Both the position numbers and the translations under genes were made by a program. A stretch of DNA of 64,000 nt from Leptoclinus maculatus. Taxonomy: Eukaryota > Chordata > Actinopteri > Perciformes > Stichaeidae. The notes below the pieces were generated by a model. That model was given only the letters and a program-made list of their open reading frames with translations, searched no databases and was not told the origin of the DNA. The stretch covers positions 37,801,885 through 37,865,884 of the forward strand of contig JAVDOI010000001.1 of assembly GCA_032191485.1 (NCBI GenBank). Direction: 5' to 3'. Shown here one piece after another: positions 36,401 through 48,500 of the stretch. Position 1 is the stretch's first letter. Each line of letters begins with the position of its first letter.

Positions 36401-36896
36401 AATGTTCTTCAGAGCATTGATGGAGGACACTGGCATCGGCTTCCACTTGTCCTCACCTTTGACTTTACTGGGGACTGAAGAGGAGCCTTCAGCTTTGTCA
36501 GGACACAAACAGGAGCAACACAATAACACATAAAGTGACAGCAGTGCGGTTGGTTTGCTTTGTTGTCAAACGTTGTCTTATCTCACATGTATAGGCTACA
36601 TCTGAATAGACAGGAGCTTTTCTAACCTTTCCTCTTCTTTGCTGGTTTCGACTGGGTGCCCTTGCCATGGCCCTGTGAAACATTAGCAATGTGTGATGTT
36701 AGGTCACAAGTGAGGGAACAGGAGACTGGCAGAACTATGCCGACACACAGGTTAGTCAACACCAGCTGGAGTGTTTACCACATCTTACCGGATGCTCTGA
36801 TGCGTGTCGCTCCGTCGTCTGATCCGTTTTGTTGTTCTTGCGTTTCACGTTAGGTGCTTTCGATGCGGCCCGGTTGGAACCTCTTACGGGCTTCAT
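33471..36896 (-). CDS. cenpq: centromere protein Q (8 coding exons)
   Basis: Coding exons are 36896-36789, 36672-36627, 36492-36384, 35984-35916, 35463-35334, 35012-34893, 34095-34021 and 33644-33471. The total is 831 nt or 276 aa (human 268). CENP-Q is part of the CENP-O/P/Q/R/U block of the constitutive centromere network at the inner kinetochore, where it helps recruit PLK1 and CENP-E. The N-terminus is basic and disordered (KRKNNK, KPAKKRK). The core matches the family at KWKPMP, EHLNIMKTRFLAQCAELKVP and the acidic coiled-coil block QVEEEEEKAKE, followed by a Leu/Pro link (LNLPPLPP). Overall similarity to human is modest, as expected for a fast-evolving kinetochore protein. For exon 7 the acceptor at 34096 was preferred over one 9 nt later because it keeps human spacing. 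All introns are GT-AG. Confidence 0.85.
35700..35885 (+). repeat. fish MITE-like repeat in cenpq intron 4
   Basis: Starts GGCCTGTACTACGAAGC and ends GCTCCGTAGTATAGGCCCC, so the ends form imperfect terminal inverted repeats (GGCCTGTACTACG against CGTAGTATAGGCC). It is noncoding. It resembles a common fish nonautonomous DNA transposon. Confidence 0.7.
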
Positions 36897-37143
36897 AACT
36901 GCTAACGATAGCTAGTTTAAAGCATATGCAACGTTAACGTAACGTTAACGCAATGTGTTAACGTCTGGCTAGCTAAACTAACATAACGCTAACTGAGCAA
37001 CATTTAACGGAAACAGCTGTCTTGTTGTACAAATAAAGGACTTACGCTAAAACACGTTATAAACCGCCAAGACACAAATGTATTAACAGTTACACATCTT
37101 TACGAAAACAATCGCAAACTAGACAACAGCCGAGCTACTTTTT

Positions 37144-37195
37144 TTTCGCGCTGCTGTTTTCGAACGGTTAAGGGCACATTCAACGCGCATGCGTG
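37144..37195 (-). promoter_or_regulatory. cenpq promoter: E2F and NRF1 sites
   Basis: An E2F-type TTTCGCGC is at 37144-37151 and a near-perfect NRF1 palindrome CGCGCATGCGTG at 37184-37195, about 250-300 bp upstream of the cenpq ATG. E2F control fits a kinetochore gene expressed in cycling cells. No TATA box is seen. Confidence 0.5.
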
Positions 37196-37199
37196 TAAA

Positions 37200-38580
37200 T
37201 ACTGATTTTCCCCGGAGTGTCGCTTGACAGGCAGCTAATCCTCCCAAACTACAATTATACTACCAGGGCCAAACATAACATTGGAAGGTTTGTTATTCAG
37301 AACTCAATCAAAAGTTTTAACCTATCGGCAAAAAGGAGCAGCCTGGAAAAAAAAATCAGCATTTAATGACTAAATTCTCACAACGCCACGACGAAAACGC
37401 TACCTGTAAACTTAAATGCAGGGATTATCATTGTGGTGTTTATAATCAGCCTTTCTGGACACATGAAGCAGCTATGGAAGCCCATTCCTGCCAGCAAAAA
37501 AATAAATAAATGAGATCACTAAAAAAAAAGAATAATAATTAATTCACAAAAAAGAAAAAAAAAAGAATTCACTAAAATTCAATGTCAGCAAAAAAAAAAA
37601 TGTTTCCAGTTGCTGTTCATTGGTCGCCACCTCAGCCACATTGGTTTAATTATTTATACTCCAGAGCTGCTTTTTGCTTAACATTCTATTCAAGGGTGCA
37701 TTTGCTCAGTACAATCCATGTGAAACATCTGTATTTCATCTGTTGTAAAGCCACGTTTAAAGAAGTCTTCAATGTACTCACAATCCATTTATATGTCAAA
37801 TGTAGAGTAACCTATGAAGAGCTGCTTCTATGACTGTTGTGTTAAAGTATCTCATAATTTCGACTTTCTACAGCAACTGGAATTTTTTTAAGTTACTTTT
37901 TTTTTTTTTGCTGGCGGGAATGGGCTTCCATTAGCAGCACAGTTGGGTTTCTGTGTTCATATTCTAAGCGTATATATTGGCTGGTTAAAAAACGAACAGC
38001 TTGTCGTTGTAACAGCTTTGTTGTACTTCAGTGTTTCGGATGTCAGGGTCATGTAGAGGTGTTGTCTAAGTCTAATGGTAAATGTAATTGTTGAATTTTA
38101 CAGGCACAAAATGTACCCATTCATTGGACATTTTTTTATTTACTTCGATACCATCGCCAAATACAACTCAAGTAAAAATGTATTATTACAACAAATGGAA
38201 GAACAGGTACAGATGCACCCTAGCTACAGTTGCTTTTTGTGTGTGTGTGTGTGCATTTTTGTCTTTGTTTTATCTCATATACTGCTTTATATTTTACCCG
38301 TAAATTAACGAGCAGTTGGAATTCCACATTAAACATATAATCCCTTGTTACACCTTAAATAGAAACAGATCATCTCAATTCAACCTATTATAACGTATAA
38401 TAAAGACTTAATAATACTTCTGCAATGGAATTTCTTTTTTTATTTCTTCCTAATTTATTGAAATATGTTGAGATTTTTTTTCACTTTAACTTTTTTGCAG
38501 CCGATTAGAAAGAAAGACATTCAAATTCAATAATGTCAGGATGCTTGAGCTCCCATGTGATACTGAAATACATAATCTAG
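37200..38580. other. AT-rich intergenic spacer
   Basis: It contains poly-A/T-rich tracts (for example 37490-37600 and 37895-37910) and a short GT run near 38239. No gene is supported. Confidence 0.6.
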
Positions 38581-38586
38581 TTTATT
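38581..38586 (-). terminator. mrpl16 poly(A) signal
   Basis: AATAAA on the minus strand about 160 nt downstream of the mrpl16 stop codon. Confidence 0.55.
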
Positions 38587-38742
38587 GTTTTTTTGAAGCA
38601 GAAAAGGGAAGAAATATCCCTTTAACAAAATATGTTCCCAAAAATATTCCCAAATATGGCGGTTTATTTTGGTTGCTTCTTCCATGGTGTGGTCTGGTTG
38701 GTGTTTCAGTGTGACACTGTCCATTTCTGTCTCTCAGGTCCG

Positions 38743-40270
38743 TCACACCCTCCACGGGAGGTGAAATTTGCCTGTGAAGCGTCCATGGTTGTGCAGGTCA
38801 AAGGGGCTGAGCACCTTCCTGATGCCCAGCATGTTGCCGCGCGCGATCTCCTTGAAGGTCCAGGGATTCTGGTTGTTCTGCTCCATATCAGCGTGCTTCT
38901 TCTGCAGGGCTGCTAGGCTCTCTCTGCTCATCACCTATAGGAAGAACACAATGCAATTCATTATTGGCTTATTTTTTTAGCTATTTCAATTAAATTAAAT
39001 GCATATTAAATGCATTTTGCTTATTGTTAGTTCACGTGAATCCTTCAATGCACATTCACTCAGAATGGACTCTAATGTGAAATAATAATTTTAATTTAAG
39101 TCTAAAGTTTAAGTTAAAAAAAAACATTTGCATTCATACATGGATTTTTCAAGAGATGGAGAAAAGAGGTGTTTCTGTTATTTAGCCCACCCTCATTGAG
39201 ATGAATGGGCTGGACAAAATAAAGAGAAACACCTGTAAGTATCCAGCAAATCAATTTAACAGCACCACAAACTGCAGCCTTCAAAATGACCATCAAGTTG
39301 AATAAACAACTCTCTAAAACAGTTTCATTGATGTAGGATTTATTGAAGGAATGTTATATTAGACTGCAGCAAGGTGTGCCTAATAAACTGGCAACTGAGT
39401 GCATACATACAAATGAATCACTAAATATATGCTTTTTAAAAAACGTGCTCAAACTAAATCACCTGAAATCATTTAAGTATATATTAGACACTAATGGCTG
39501 AAGCACAGTATCTGTCATCTCACCTTGGCCGGGAAGGGTAGCTTCTTTGCCACTTCAATCAAGATATGCTCAACCTCCCCCAGCTCCACCTTTCCGCCCA
39601 CTTCCACAATCAAACGGCCGTAGCGGACAGGCGTCACATAGTGGTCGATGGCTCCCTTGCCGCCACCCATGCGCTGACCCAGACCTTTACGTGTGATGGG
39701 CTTATATGGGCCATTGATGCGCCAGCGGGCAAATGTAGTACGGGGATCCATCTTGCGGTTGACGGTTAGACGGATCATCTCTATGTGACCCCAATGAAGG
39801 TAGCCCCCTCCCAAGGCCTGAGCAGCAGAAAGATAAGACAGAGAAAGAGGGAAGTCACGTTAAATGCCACGTTACAAATGCAATATTTAACAGTTGCTAA
39901 TATACAGTTACAGAGGCTATAATATTAAAAGGCAAGTTATAAAATATTGCAGCTAACATAATGTTCATAGACTTTAATGCTTCCAGCACTAAACAGAAGT
40001 GTTTACAGAACATAAACGCACTGACCACAATGGCGTACTGTCCTGTCGTGAAGGTATTTGCTGCCCTCGCTGGGCCTTGGATATCCCGAAGATTCTTCAT
40101 CTCTTTCTTTGCTTTCTTAAAGTTAGGCACCTTGTTCATGAACTTCAGTTTGGGTTTCTCCGGCAGCACCACATCTTCAGAGGTAAAAACAAGAGGAGGG
40201 AATCATGAACAACATGAACATACAGCGTCACGCAAACATTTCTACTTGAACAAAGCCTGTGGAACTCTCT

Positions 40271-40305
<35 letters not shown>

Positions 40306-41225
40306 ACACATCTTCCCCTTCACGGTGTACATGAATACATATAACGATGGAGAGGATGAAGAGGATGAAGGGTTACCGCTGTAGTCTGGTGGGGTTTCGT
40401 GTGTCTTCAGGCCAGCAGCTAGGACTTTCAGGTGGCTGTGTAAAACACCTGTGGAACAAACAGCAGAATAAAGAACGGTTATATGATACTGCTGATATCA
40501 TACTATTCAGTTTACATGTGTGAATTTCAACAGATGCATCTTCAAGCTTCAAGTGTTATGATCTGATATTTTCAGTTTGAATAGAATAAATCCCACTTGG
40601 TACTTACTGTAAACGAAGATGTTAAAACTTGACAAAGTCTGGATTGTGTGTTTTTCAGCTCAAGGAGACAGAATTTAAACCTTAGTTTTACTTGTTGTTG
40701 TTGTGCTTTTTTTAAATAGCTTGCATGTTTGTCTTTCTGACTCGCACTGTGGCTCACAAACGTTACATAAATCTATATTTTTACTTTATATATGTGTTGC
40801 TTCCTCTTTTATATTATTTCTGTGCTGCTGCTGCATGTCAGTGGTTGATACCTGGCATTGTAGTATCTTCATTATTGTCTTGATGTTATCGCTCTATATG
40901 ATACACTACTACGGTATCTGGTTTACTTTTACGTTGTTTTACAGGTGACTATGTAACATTTGTCCAAAAACACAATTGTGTCTATCCCTGGCATTGAACG
41001 TAACAGCAATGCATATTAATGTGTACAGGCCATGTTAAAACAAACAATTCATACATAAATCTCACACGCAATGAATAGTCATATTAGGAGCTAGTTTTGT
41101 TGCATTGTTGACGTTAAATGTCAGTGTAACGTTAACGCTAGCTACTTTCTGTTACCTTGTTGGTGACCGTGTGCTCGACAGACACCGGTTAAACCACCGA
41201 CAGCCGCCTTGATGAAGGAAAACAT
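38743..41225 (-). CDS. mrpl16: mitochondrial large ribosomal subunit protein uL16m (5 coding exons)
   Basis: Coding exons are 41225-41156, 40448-40377, 40174-40026, 39817-39524 and 38934-38743. The total is 777 nt, 258 aa (human 251). The product is the uL16 protein of the mitochondrial 39S subunit, which sits near the tRNA-binding face. The N-terminus is short, basic and hydrophobic, suiting a mitochondrial presequence. The uL16 core is unmistakable: GHIEMIRLTVNRK, FARWRINGPYKPITRKGLGQ, RMGGGKGAIDHYVTPV and GNMLGIRKVLSPFDLH. Exon 4 carries most of the fold. All introns are GT-AG; the exon 3 donor is the less usual GTG|GTCAGT. Confidence 0.96.
40272..40303. repeat. (GT)n microsatellite in mrpl16 intron
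   Basis: About 16 GT units in the intron between exons 2 and 3. Confidence 0.95.
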
Positions 41226-41371
41226 GATGTTATCGTTGAAAATGACACTATAAACACCAAACTGTCACTTCGTGTGTCCGATAAACGATCATTTTAAGGT
41301 GGGTAACTAATCAAACTGTTATGAACAGCATGCCCTGCACAAGGTCGCTGCCGTTGCTAAGTTGCTTCTTC

Positions 41372-41396
41372 AACTTCCGCCAAAAGACACTTCCGG
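41372..41396 (-). promoter_or_regulatory. mrpl16 promoter: tandem ETS/GABP sites
   Basis: Two ETS cores, AACTTCCGCC (41372-41381) and ACTTCCGG (41389-41396), lie about 150-170 bp upstream of the ATG. GABP-type ETS sites are the usual promoter signature of nuclear genes for mitochondrial ribosomal proteins. Confidence 0.55.
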
Positions 41397-42364
41397 TATG
41401 TGAGTGCTTTCACAATAAAAGTGTCATATCTACAAATGTGCAGCCTGACACAGAAACCTCTTATTTACTAAATGCATGGACTGTATAGCAAATGTCAGCT
41501 AGTTCTGCCCGTAGATCCCCATGGGGCCTAATTATTATTTTTTAATCCTTTATTTTTGGTGAATTATTTGTTTGGCATGATGTTTACAGGAGTGAAGAGA
41601 AATCTCACACGTGTTACCTTCATTATGATTAGATTATTCAAACAGACCTTGTAGTTACAGTAATACTTGTCATTCTGGGCATGTCTTTTTCGAGCCAGAG
41701 ACCTAGGGTTCAAGAGGTTAAAGCTATAACCTTATAAGCCGGGTAAACTGTTCCACTAATTATACAGTATAACACATATTTGAAATGGTCTCAAATCAAT
41801 AACTTGGCTTAACTTTGAAAGATACAACTCTTTGACATTTTGTTCTTGCAGTTTTGCCTAAAATCAAACTAGTAAATAAATTGTGGTTCAATAAAAGCAT
41901 TAAAACCATAAAACAAATGCACTACAATGGCTCAGCTGAACTTGTACTTGGTAAGAAACAATGTAACACATTTTCAGCATCAAAAGAGAAATAACATAAC
42001 ATCTTAGTGCTTTCAAAGAATGAAGACATTTTGGGAAATTATATTTCCATATTTGTTTTTGCATTTGACTTTTACTCAAAGTCTGCCACCTCAACACAAC
42101 AAGCCTGCAGCCACGTACAATTATACGGGACAGTGTCATACATGTCACTGATGTTTTTGTTCTAAAATCCATGATTCTTTTTTTATCCACATTCAGAAAG
42201 AAGTTAATCGAAATTCAAAGAAATGCTAAAGCTAATTAAACAACCTTCTTCATCATTCCCTATTTAATTGTTTTTGTCATCACAACTAAGCCTGCAGGAC
42301 GTTCATTGTCAAGAGCTATTACAAGAGAGGAAAAAGATGTGAAATTGAGACACTTGAGATGAGT

Positions 42365-45300
42365 CGATATATAGTTTGTTTATTAAAATGGGACGGATTT
42401 ACAGTTTGTACACTCCATCCACATTGGCATTGATTTAGAAAGCAACAAACAAGTACAAATGCAGTATATACATACCAGTATACATAGAATTATAAAATAC
42501 AATCGTATTTTTTTTTTTTTTTACACAAATGTACTGTTTTAAATTATTTGAAGTCATGGTTAGGAAGCCTTTCAAGCAAGCTACACTTTAACTGTTGAGT
42601 TGTGCATAAGCTGTGAATTCCCGTCATGGAAAGTGAGTCAAGTCGACAACATTCAGATCTCTGTGTTAGAAAAATAGTCTCATGTTTGCACAGAGTTCCC
42701 TCACAGAAATGTGTTGCAGTCACAGAAGACTAGCATCAACAGCACAGGCACCAGAGAAACAAGCAACACCCACAAAACAGGAGAAGGTTGGACGAATGTA
42801 AATTAGTTCAAAATAAACAGCGGAGGACACACTTCTGTTCTTTTGGGTTTTGCCTACTCAGAAAATGGCAACGCTAAGAAATATAGTCGATGGAGGCTTG
42901 ATTTTGGAAATACTGACAGATTTTCTCTTATTTTCAGAGTTTGAGTGAATATCTTGTAGAGTCTGTAGTGTGTAAAGAGTAAGATTAAATTCTAACGTCT
43001 TCTGATCGTAGAGGAGTTACAACCGTTGAAATAGCCGGTTGTTTTATTTAACTGTAAATCTGGGGCGGCATCTTCATTGAGAGGCTGACAGTAGCACATC
43101 TCTAGGATGAGACGGGTGTTAAATATGAACAATGATTTTACTTTATAAAGAGTGTATTCGGTTTAAAGCAGCTTTACATAACCAGGTTCAGTTTTTTGTT
43201 TTTTTTAAGGGTTTGAATCTCATTGCGCCGTTATAACTTTCATGCGTCTTCTGCCACCTCTGATAACACAATTTGTGAGACATCACAAAAAATGATAGGA
43301 CGATAAACATGTTTTTTTTTAGCAAAGCTTCACCTCCAGCACACATTTAGGGATACGTCTGATTATTGCATGTCAACACAACTGCTGCACTTTGTTATCC
43401 GACCCATACCCGACTTCTGGAAAGCACTAAAGGACAAAGCGGTGGTCTGTCATGTCAAATTTTAGGACCTCTTCATGAAATTTGATTTTTGAGAAGGATG
43501 TCATGGTGAAAAGGTTAAAGATTATGAGAGCTGACGTGTTGTTCTTGAGCGATCAAAGATGTGAATGATATAGGTTTTGTTTTGACTTAATTTTCAAAAA
43601 TAAAAATAAAAAAATGGAGTCACGTGCAGTGCAATGCCATGCAGTATGAGACGACCATTTTTCTCTGACAGTTATTCGTTACTTTCGTTAGGAATGTTGT
43701 AAAAAGTGCTTAATCTGGAGGTTTTCATGCCAGTCCTGTACACTGTCACAGTATGATGCAACAGCAGGAAGATATTTGAATCCCCAGACAAAGCTCTTCC
43801 TTTTAACCAAGATGTGTTAATGGATTGTGTTGTGGTGAACAAAGATTTGTTCCAAACAGCTCAATATAGTCTTTTAACCATCATTTAAAAAGTATATTCA
43901 GGGTATTTAGTAGAATAGTTATAAAGAATACCATGAAGTATTTTCCATCATGTTCCACCTGTAGATTTAGTTTGTTTTAGACATTTTACACATTGCTGCT
44001 GTAAATTGTGAAAACAATAGCTAATTAACCCACAGAGCATAATAACAGAGATGAATTACAATGATCTCCGCTATTGAAATTGAAAATGTTTGGAACAAAT
44101 GACCTCTGTGCCCGTCCTGAAGACCCCCCCCTCTGGAGTCAAATTATATTTCAGAAGAAAAATAACTACGTTGGCCTTCCTGTTAATTAAGTTTGCCACT
44201 GACTGGCATTTGTTTTGTGTTGACAGGATTCAAAATATCTTTATCACAGTAAGTTTCCTAGCCAAACAAACACAATGGATCTATGACAGCAGGCGGGCGG
44301 AGAAGATCCCTCTTGATTTATTCATTCGTTACTCAAAACAACAATCATTTACGGAGCTTGATTTCACACGATACTCTACATATCTGCCACCGATATCTGA
44401 GCCGCAACATTTGCCGTCACGTTTCACATTTTCACGTCTACTGACATGTTGTCAGTAAATATTATCTGATTTGTGCAAGTTTTAGAGTCAAATCTGATTT
44501 GGTCCTTGATGCGGTTTGAGTATGGACTCCCCAGGTACACGCACTGATGAGTAGAGGAGCAGCGGGAGATTTCATGTAGTGTCTTACACCGTTGTTGCGC
44601 CACAGACGACACACTGAGACAAAGTTTCCAACCATGATAACTAATAGGTTTGGATCAAACTGTTGAACTGAATTACTGTGAACACAACATCCAGTGCCCT
44701 TATAGCTGATGGGGGGGGGGGGGAATAAAGCAGCAGTGAGTACAGATCCCACACAGTAAAAGACAGACATAAAAGACTCAGCTTCCATCAGTACTGATGA
44801 ATCTTTGTAGTATTTCACATTAAAACCCAACATTGCAATGTGCAAGTTAGGACAGTATTAATACAACACCCATATGAGGTGATGAGACCAGAACTGTAAG
44901 AGTGGTAATACTATGCATGCTTTGCAACAGGTTTCAAATATTGTGTGTTCTGTAGCTCAAGCAGTTTCTCACGTTCAGGTTAAAAAGTGTTCAAGCAGAG
45001 GCGATGACCGGAACAGCCCTGAACCCACAGAGAAGCACCGGAGCCTGTCTGTGATCCATTCTCTGTTGAAATGGATTAAAGGTCCGGGGGACTAAACTGT
45101 GGTTTCTTAGTCCCTGTTCAGGCCTGGCACTAACGAGCCTTAGGTGATCCGATCACAAGTGGACAGCTCTAACCCGTCAGTTCACACCTGGCATTGAAAA
45201 TGCGTCTCAAGCGACCACTTGTGATCGCATCTCACTTCCCTGCTCTATATGCAAATAATCACCTACATCAGGGAGGCAGCGATGCAAATGAACCGCATCC

Positions 45301-45568
45301 CGTTGTGTTTGGGAGGTCGCTCCATCATCTTACAAGCCAATGCCAGCTCTGAACGAGGCCTAACGTCTAATAAAAACGTACAGTCTGACACACTCGCATA
45401 GCTTTCTTTGTGTTTCTCATCAGCTCCATGGCCGACTCTAATATGGCAATGGGTGTTCTGTGCTTTTTGTTATCCCCCCCCCCCCCCCACACACACAGTC
45501 CTCAGTATGTCCTGCTTTAGTTTGGTGCCTCTGATCACAGATCACATGGCAATCTGAAGGGTGGAGTC
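42365..45568 (-). other. tgfbrap1: probable tgfbrap1 3' UTR
   Basis: About 3.2 kb lies between the tgfbrap1 stop and an AATAAA signal on the minus strand at 42379-42384, with no other poly(A)-proximal feature so convincing. It holds no coding exon and is mostly free of repeats up to 44.7 kb. It includes a poly-G tract (about 44711-44722), a poly-C tract (about 45474-45488) and one repeat (45110-45360). UTR extent is inferred. Confidence 0.45.
45110..45360 (+). repeat. fish interspersed repeat
   Basis: The paired phrases GTTCAGGCCTGGCACTAACG and GTTCACACCTGGCATTGAAA surround GTGATCCGATCACAAGTGG and its near reverse complement CCACTTGTGATCGCATC. The unit is partly palindromic. It is a family I recognise from fish genomes. 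Confidence 0.6.
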
Positions 45569-48500
45569 TCACGTATGGTTACTGCTATTAGTTAACTGTC
45601 TCTTTGTGGGAGAGTCTCTTACTCTCTGGGCGACACAGTGGGTATGGACAGGCACTCCGCCTGGCAGACACACCACGTCGGGCTCACTGAAGGTGTTGTG
45701 GCACAGGTGGCATCCTTTCTTTTCAGACACAAAGATTGGTTTCTTGCGGTCTTTCAACTGAGGACAAAATACATGACAGAAGGGTTACAATGACGTAAAG
45801 CAGTAATGAGCACAAAGATAACACTACAGATGTTAAAAATCCAAGAGAAAATGGAATAATCCCTCATATGACTAAGACAATATATGGTGACTTGTCAGCA
45901 TGTGTTGATACTAAATGTGTTATTCTGTTTTTATAATCAATTTAAAAATATTGATGACAAAAATAATTACATTTTAAATCTCACTCAATAAGACAATCTG
46001 TCAATTCAAATTTCTGGTAAATGTTCAGATGAAGAAGCTACCAATGCCCCCCCCTCCACTTAATTATTAGGACGTTCATAGCGAGAAAGAAAACTTACGA
46101 GTTTAACATTTTAGAAAAGGTCTCATTTTGTAATCAATTCATTAGCAAACTAATTTCTTGATTAAACGTTTGGTCAATGAAATGAAGATGTACGTCTTGT
46201 TGGATTTTACCAGCAGTCCAAAACGCAAATATATTCAGTTTACTATAATACATGACAACAAAAGGCACCAAATCATTTGGGAAGCTGGAACAGCAAATGT
46301 TTGGCATTTTTGTTCGGTAAATGACTTAAAACATTTATCGATAATAATAACAAAATAGTTGCAGATCAACTTCCTGTCTATCGATGAAACAACTAACCAA
46401 TGCAGCTCTGCTTCAGGTGTTGTATTGAAGTATTGAGGGGTAGAGGTAGACATTTCTGTTAACATTGTCAGTGTTATTGCTGTCAACTCTTTGTGAAACT
46501 AATGCTCTTATGGTTTCAATAACAACAACAACAACAACAAACATGCAAGAACATAATGTAATAAATGATGGTGTCCTACCCTGTCAATCAACACACTAAA
46601 CAAGTACAGCAGTCGGAGGAAGAAGAAAGTATCTATCTAGCTCACTAATTTGCATGTTTCTGATTCGTGTCGTGCGTTTCTCACCCTGTCGTGCAGCAGT
46701 TGAAGGTTTTCAGAGTGGGCGAGCCCCACAGCGATCTGGGAGGTGCGGCAGCCATGCATACTGGCCCTGATGGCTCGACCCAGAAAGGGCCGCAGCAGCT
46801 GCAGTGACCAGCCCTCAGGGAGCACACGCAGGACACGGACTGCGTCGAACACCTCGCCGTGCCGATTTAGGAGGTCCACTGCTGCCATCTCCAGGTTTCC
46901 ACCTCTACCTGCCGCAGCCTGGGCTTTTCCTGGAGGGTCCCCATCGAGATAAACCCCCAAGAGCAGGTGGAACAGCTGCTGTTGGTACGCCGAATCCCGA
47001 CAGGAAGAGGCCCATATACAGAAGGCCTCGGCAGAAGGGAAGTCTCTCAGCTTGTGCACCAATATATGCAGCGCTTTATCGTGCTCCTCCAGCTTTCCAT
47101 GTAGTGTCGCACGCTCTAGCAGCAGTTGCTCACAGTTCTCCATCTTACCTAAACAGAGCATTAGAACATGAAGCATTAAGGGTCAAAGCCTACATATTGA
47201 TCTCTCTTTGTGACTTTTGAGAATCACACCTTGCTATAAAAAGGATTGTCCAGTCAGCTTTACAGCCAGACCTGCACTAAGTCTAGATTGTTTTTGTGAT
47301 GCTACAATCGGTCACACAATATAGAAGATAACAGGTGTGGTTGTACTATAACAAGCTAAATCACGTCAGTCTTCAAAGAGCTGGGTAAAATACTGCAAAA
47401 CAGCACTTATCAAAGTTTATGCAAAAATAGAAATCTTATAAATAAAACATCCAAGTTGTAGTTGCATCTTCAGACCTGTGACTCACTTAAAAGAAGCGGC
47501 GCACGGTAAAGGTTGGACACCCTGAGCAGAGCTTGGAGCTTCTCTCTGGCTCTGGAGATCTGCTCTTCATCTGCTGGCGACTGCGACAGCAGTGACAAGA
47601 CCTCCTCCAGGTACAACACGGCCAGGTGTGTGTGGAACTTCTCTTTCTGCATCCACAAACACGGAAGATAACAATCTGAATTCAACCAACTTTATTGGAT
47701 GAAAAAACAGCAAAAACAGTTATCTTCAAAAAAAATAATTGCAAATTGATTGCAAATTGCACTATTCAGATTTGTACTTGATTAAGCAGCAGTTCTCTAA
47801 TTACCTTAATCTGAACGCTGATTAAAATAGTCTTAAAATATAACATAAAAAGAACATAACACAGAAAGTCAGTGTTGAGGTTGGATACCAACAGGATCCG
47901 CCTTTATAAGAACTAGCGACATGAGACAGAGGAGCCTCCCAGTAACCAGCAGATCAGTCTGTGGTTGTACTGGCCAGCTTCTCAGTGTCAATCTCTTTAC
48001 TTTACTCTTCTCAAGTACTTATGTTTGAAGATCTCTTGGGAGGAGCCAGGCAGAAATTGAAGGTGTACGTACCCTTTAAAAAAGGCGACTTAGCTCACAG
48101 GTCAGAGTTGCGGGAGGAAGTCAAGAAACAGTGCTAACAACTGAGCCTCATGTGACCAGCTGTATCTTAGGATGTGTCCATGTAAATATATCCATAATAG
48201 TAATTTAATTCAGTACTTTAGAGAATTGATACTGCAGGGAAATTCCTCTAATGATGCTTGCTTCCCTGCAGGAAGGTTGGTGTTCGGATCAGCATCTCTG
48301 GGGCTAGCACAGATTGTGTGTGCTGCTCAAGGACACTTCAACAGAGCCGATCACTTGTTGACCTGAACCAGAGTCTCCCAGTTCTCTCTCTAACCGCGAA
48401 GCCTTTTTATTGTACCTTTATCCGTCTCTCCAGCACCAGCTGTTCCAGGTAGAGAAGCAGCGCCTGGCTGTGCTTTCCCAGGTAAGAGATGACATCATCA

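Noticed and set aside
43201..43260. Possible tRNA T-arm (GGGTTTGAATCTC)
   Set aside because: No matching acceptor stem, D-arm or anticodon arm could be found around it.
46743..47220. Plus-strand ORFs opposite tgfbrap1 exon 11
   Set aside because: Antisense shadows caused by the GC-rich coding exon.
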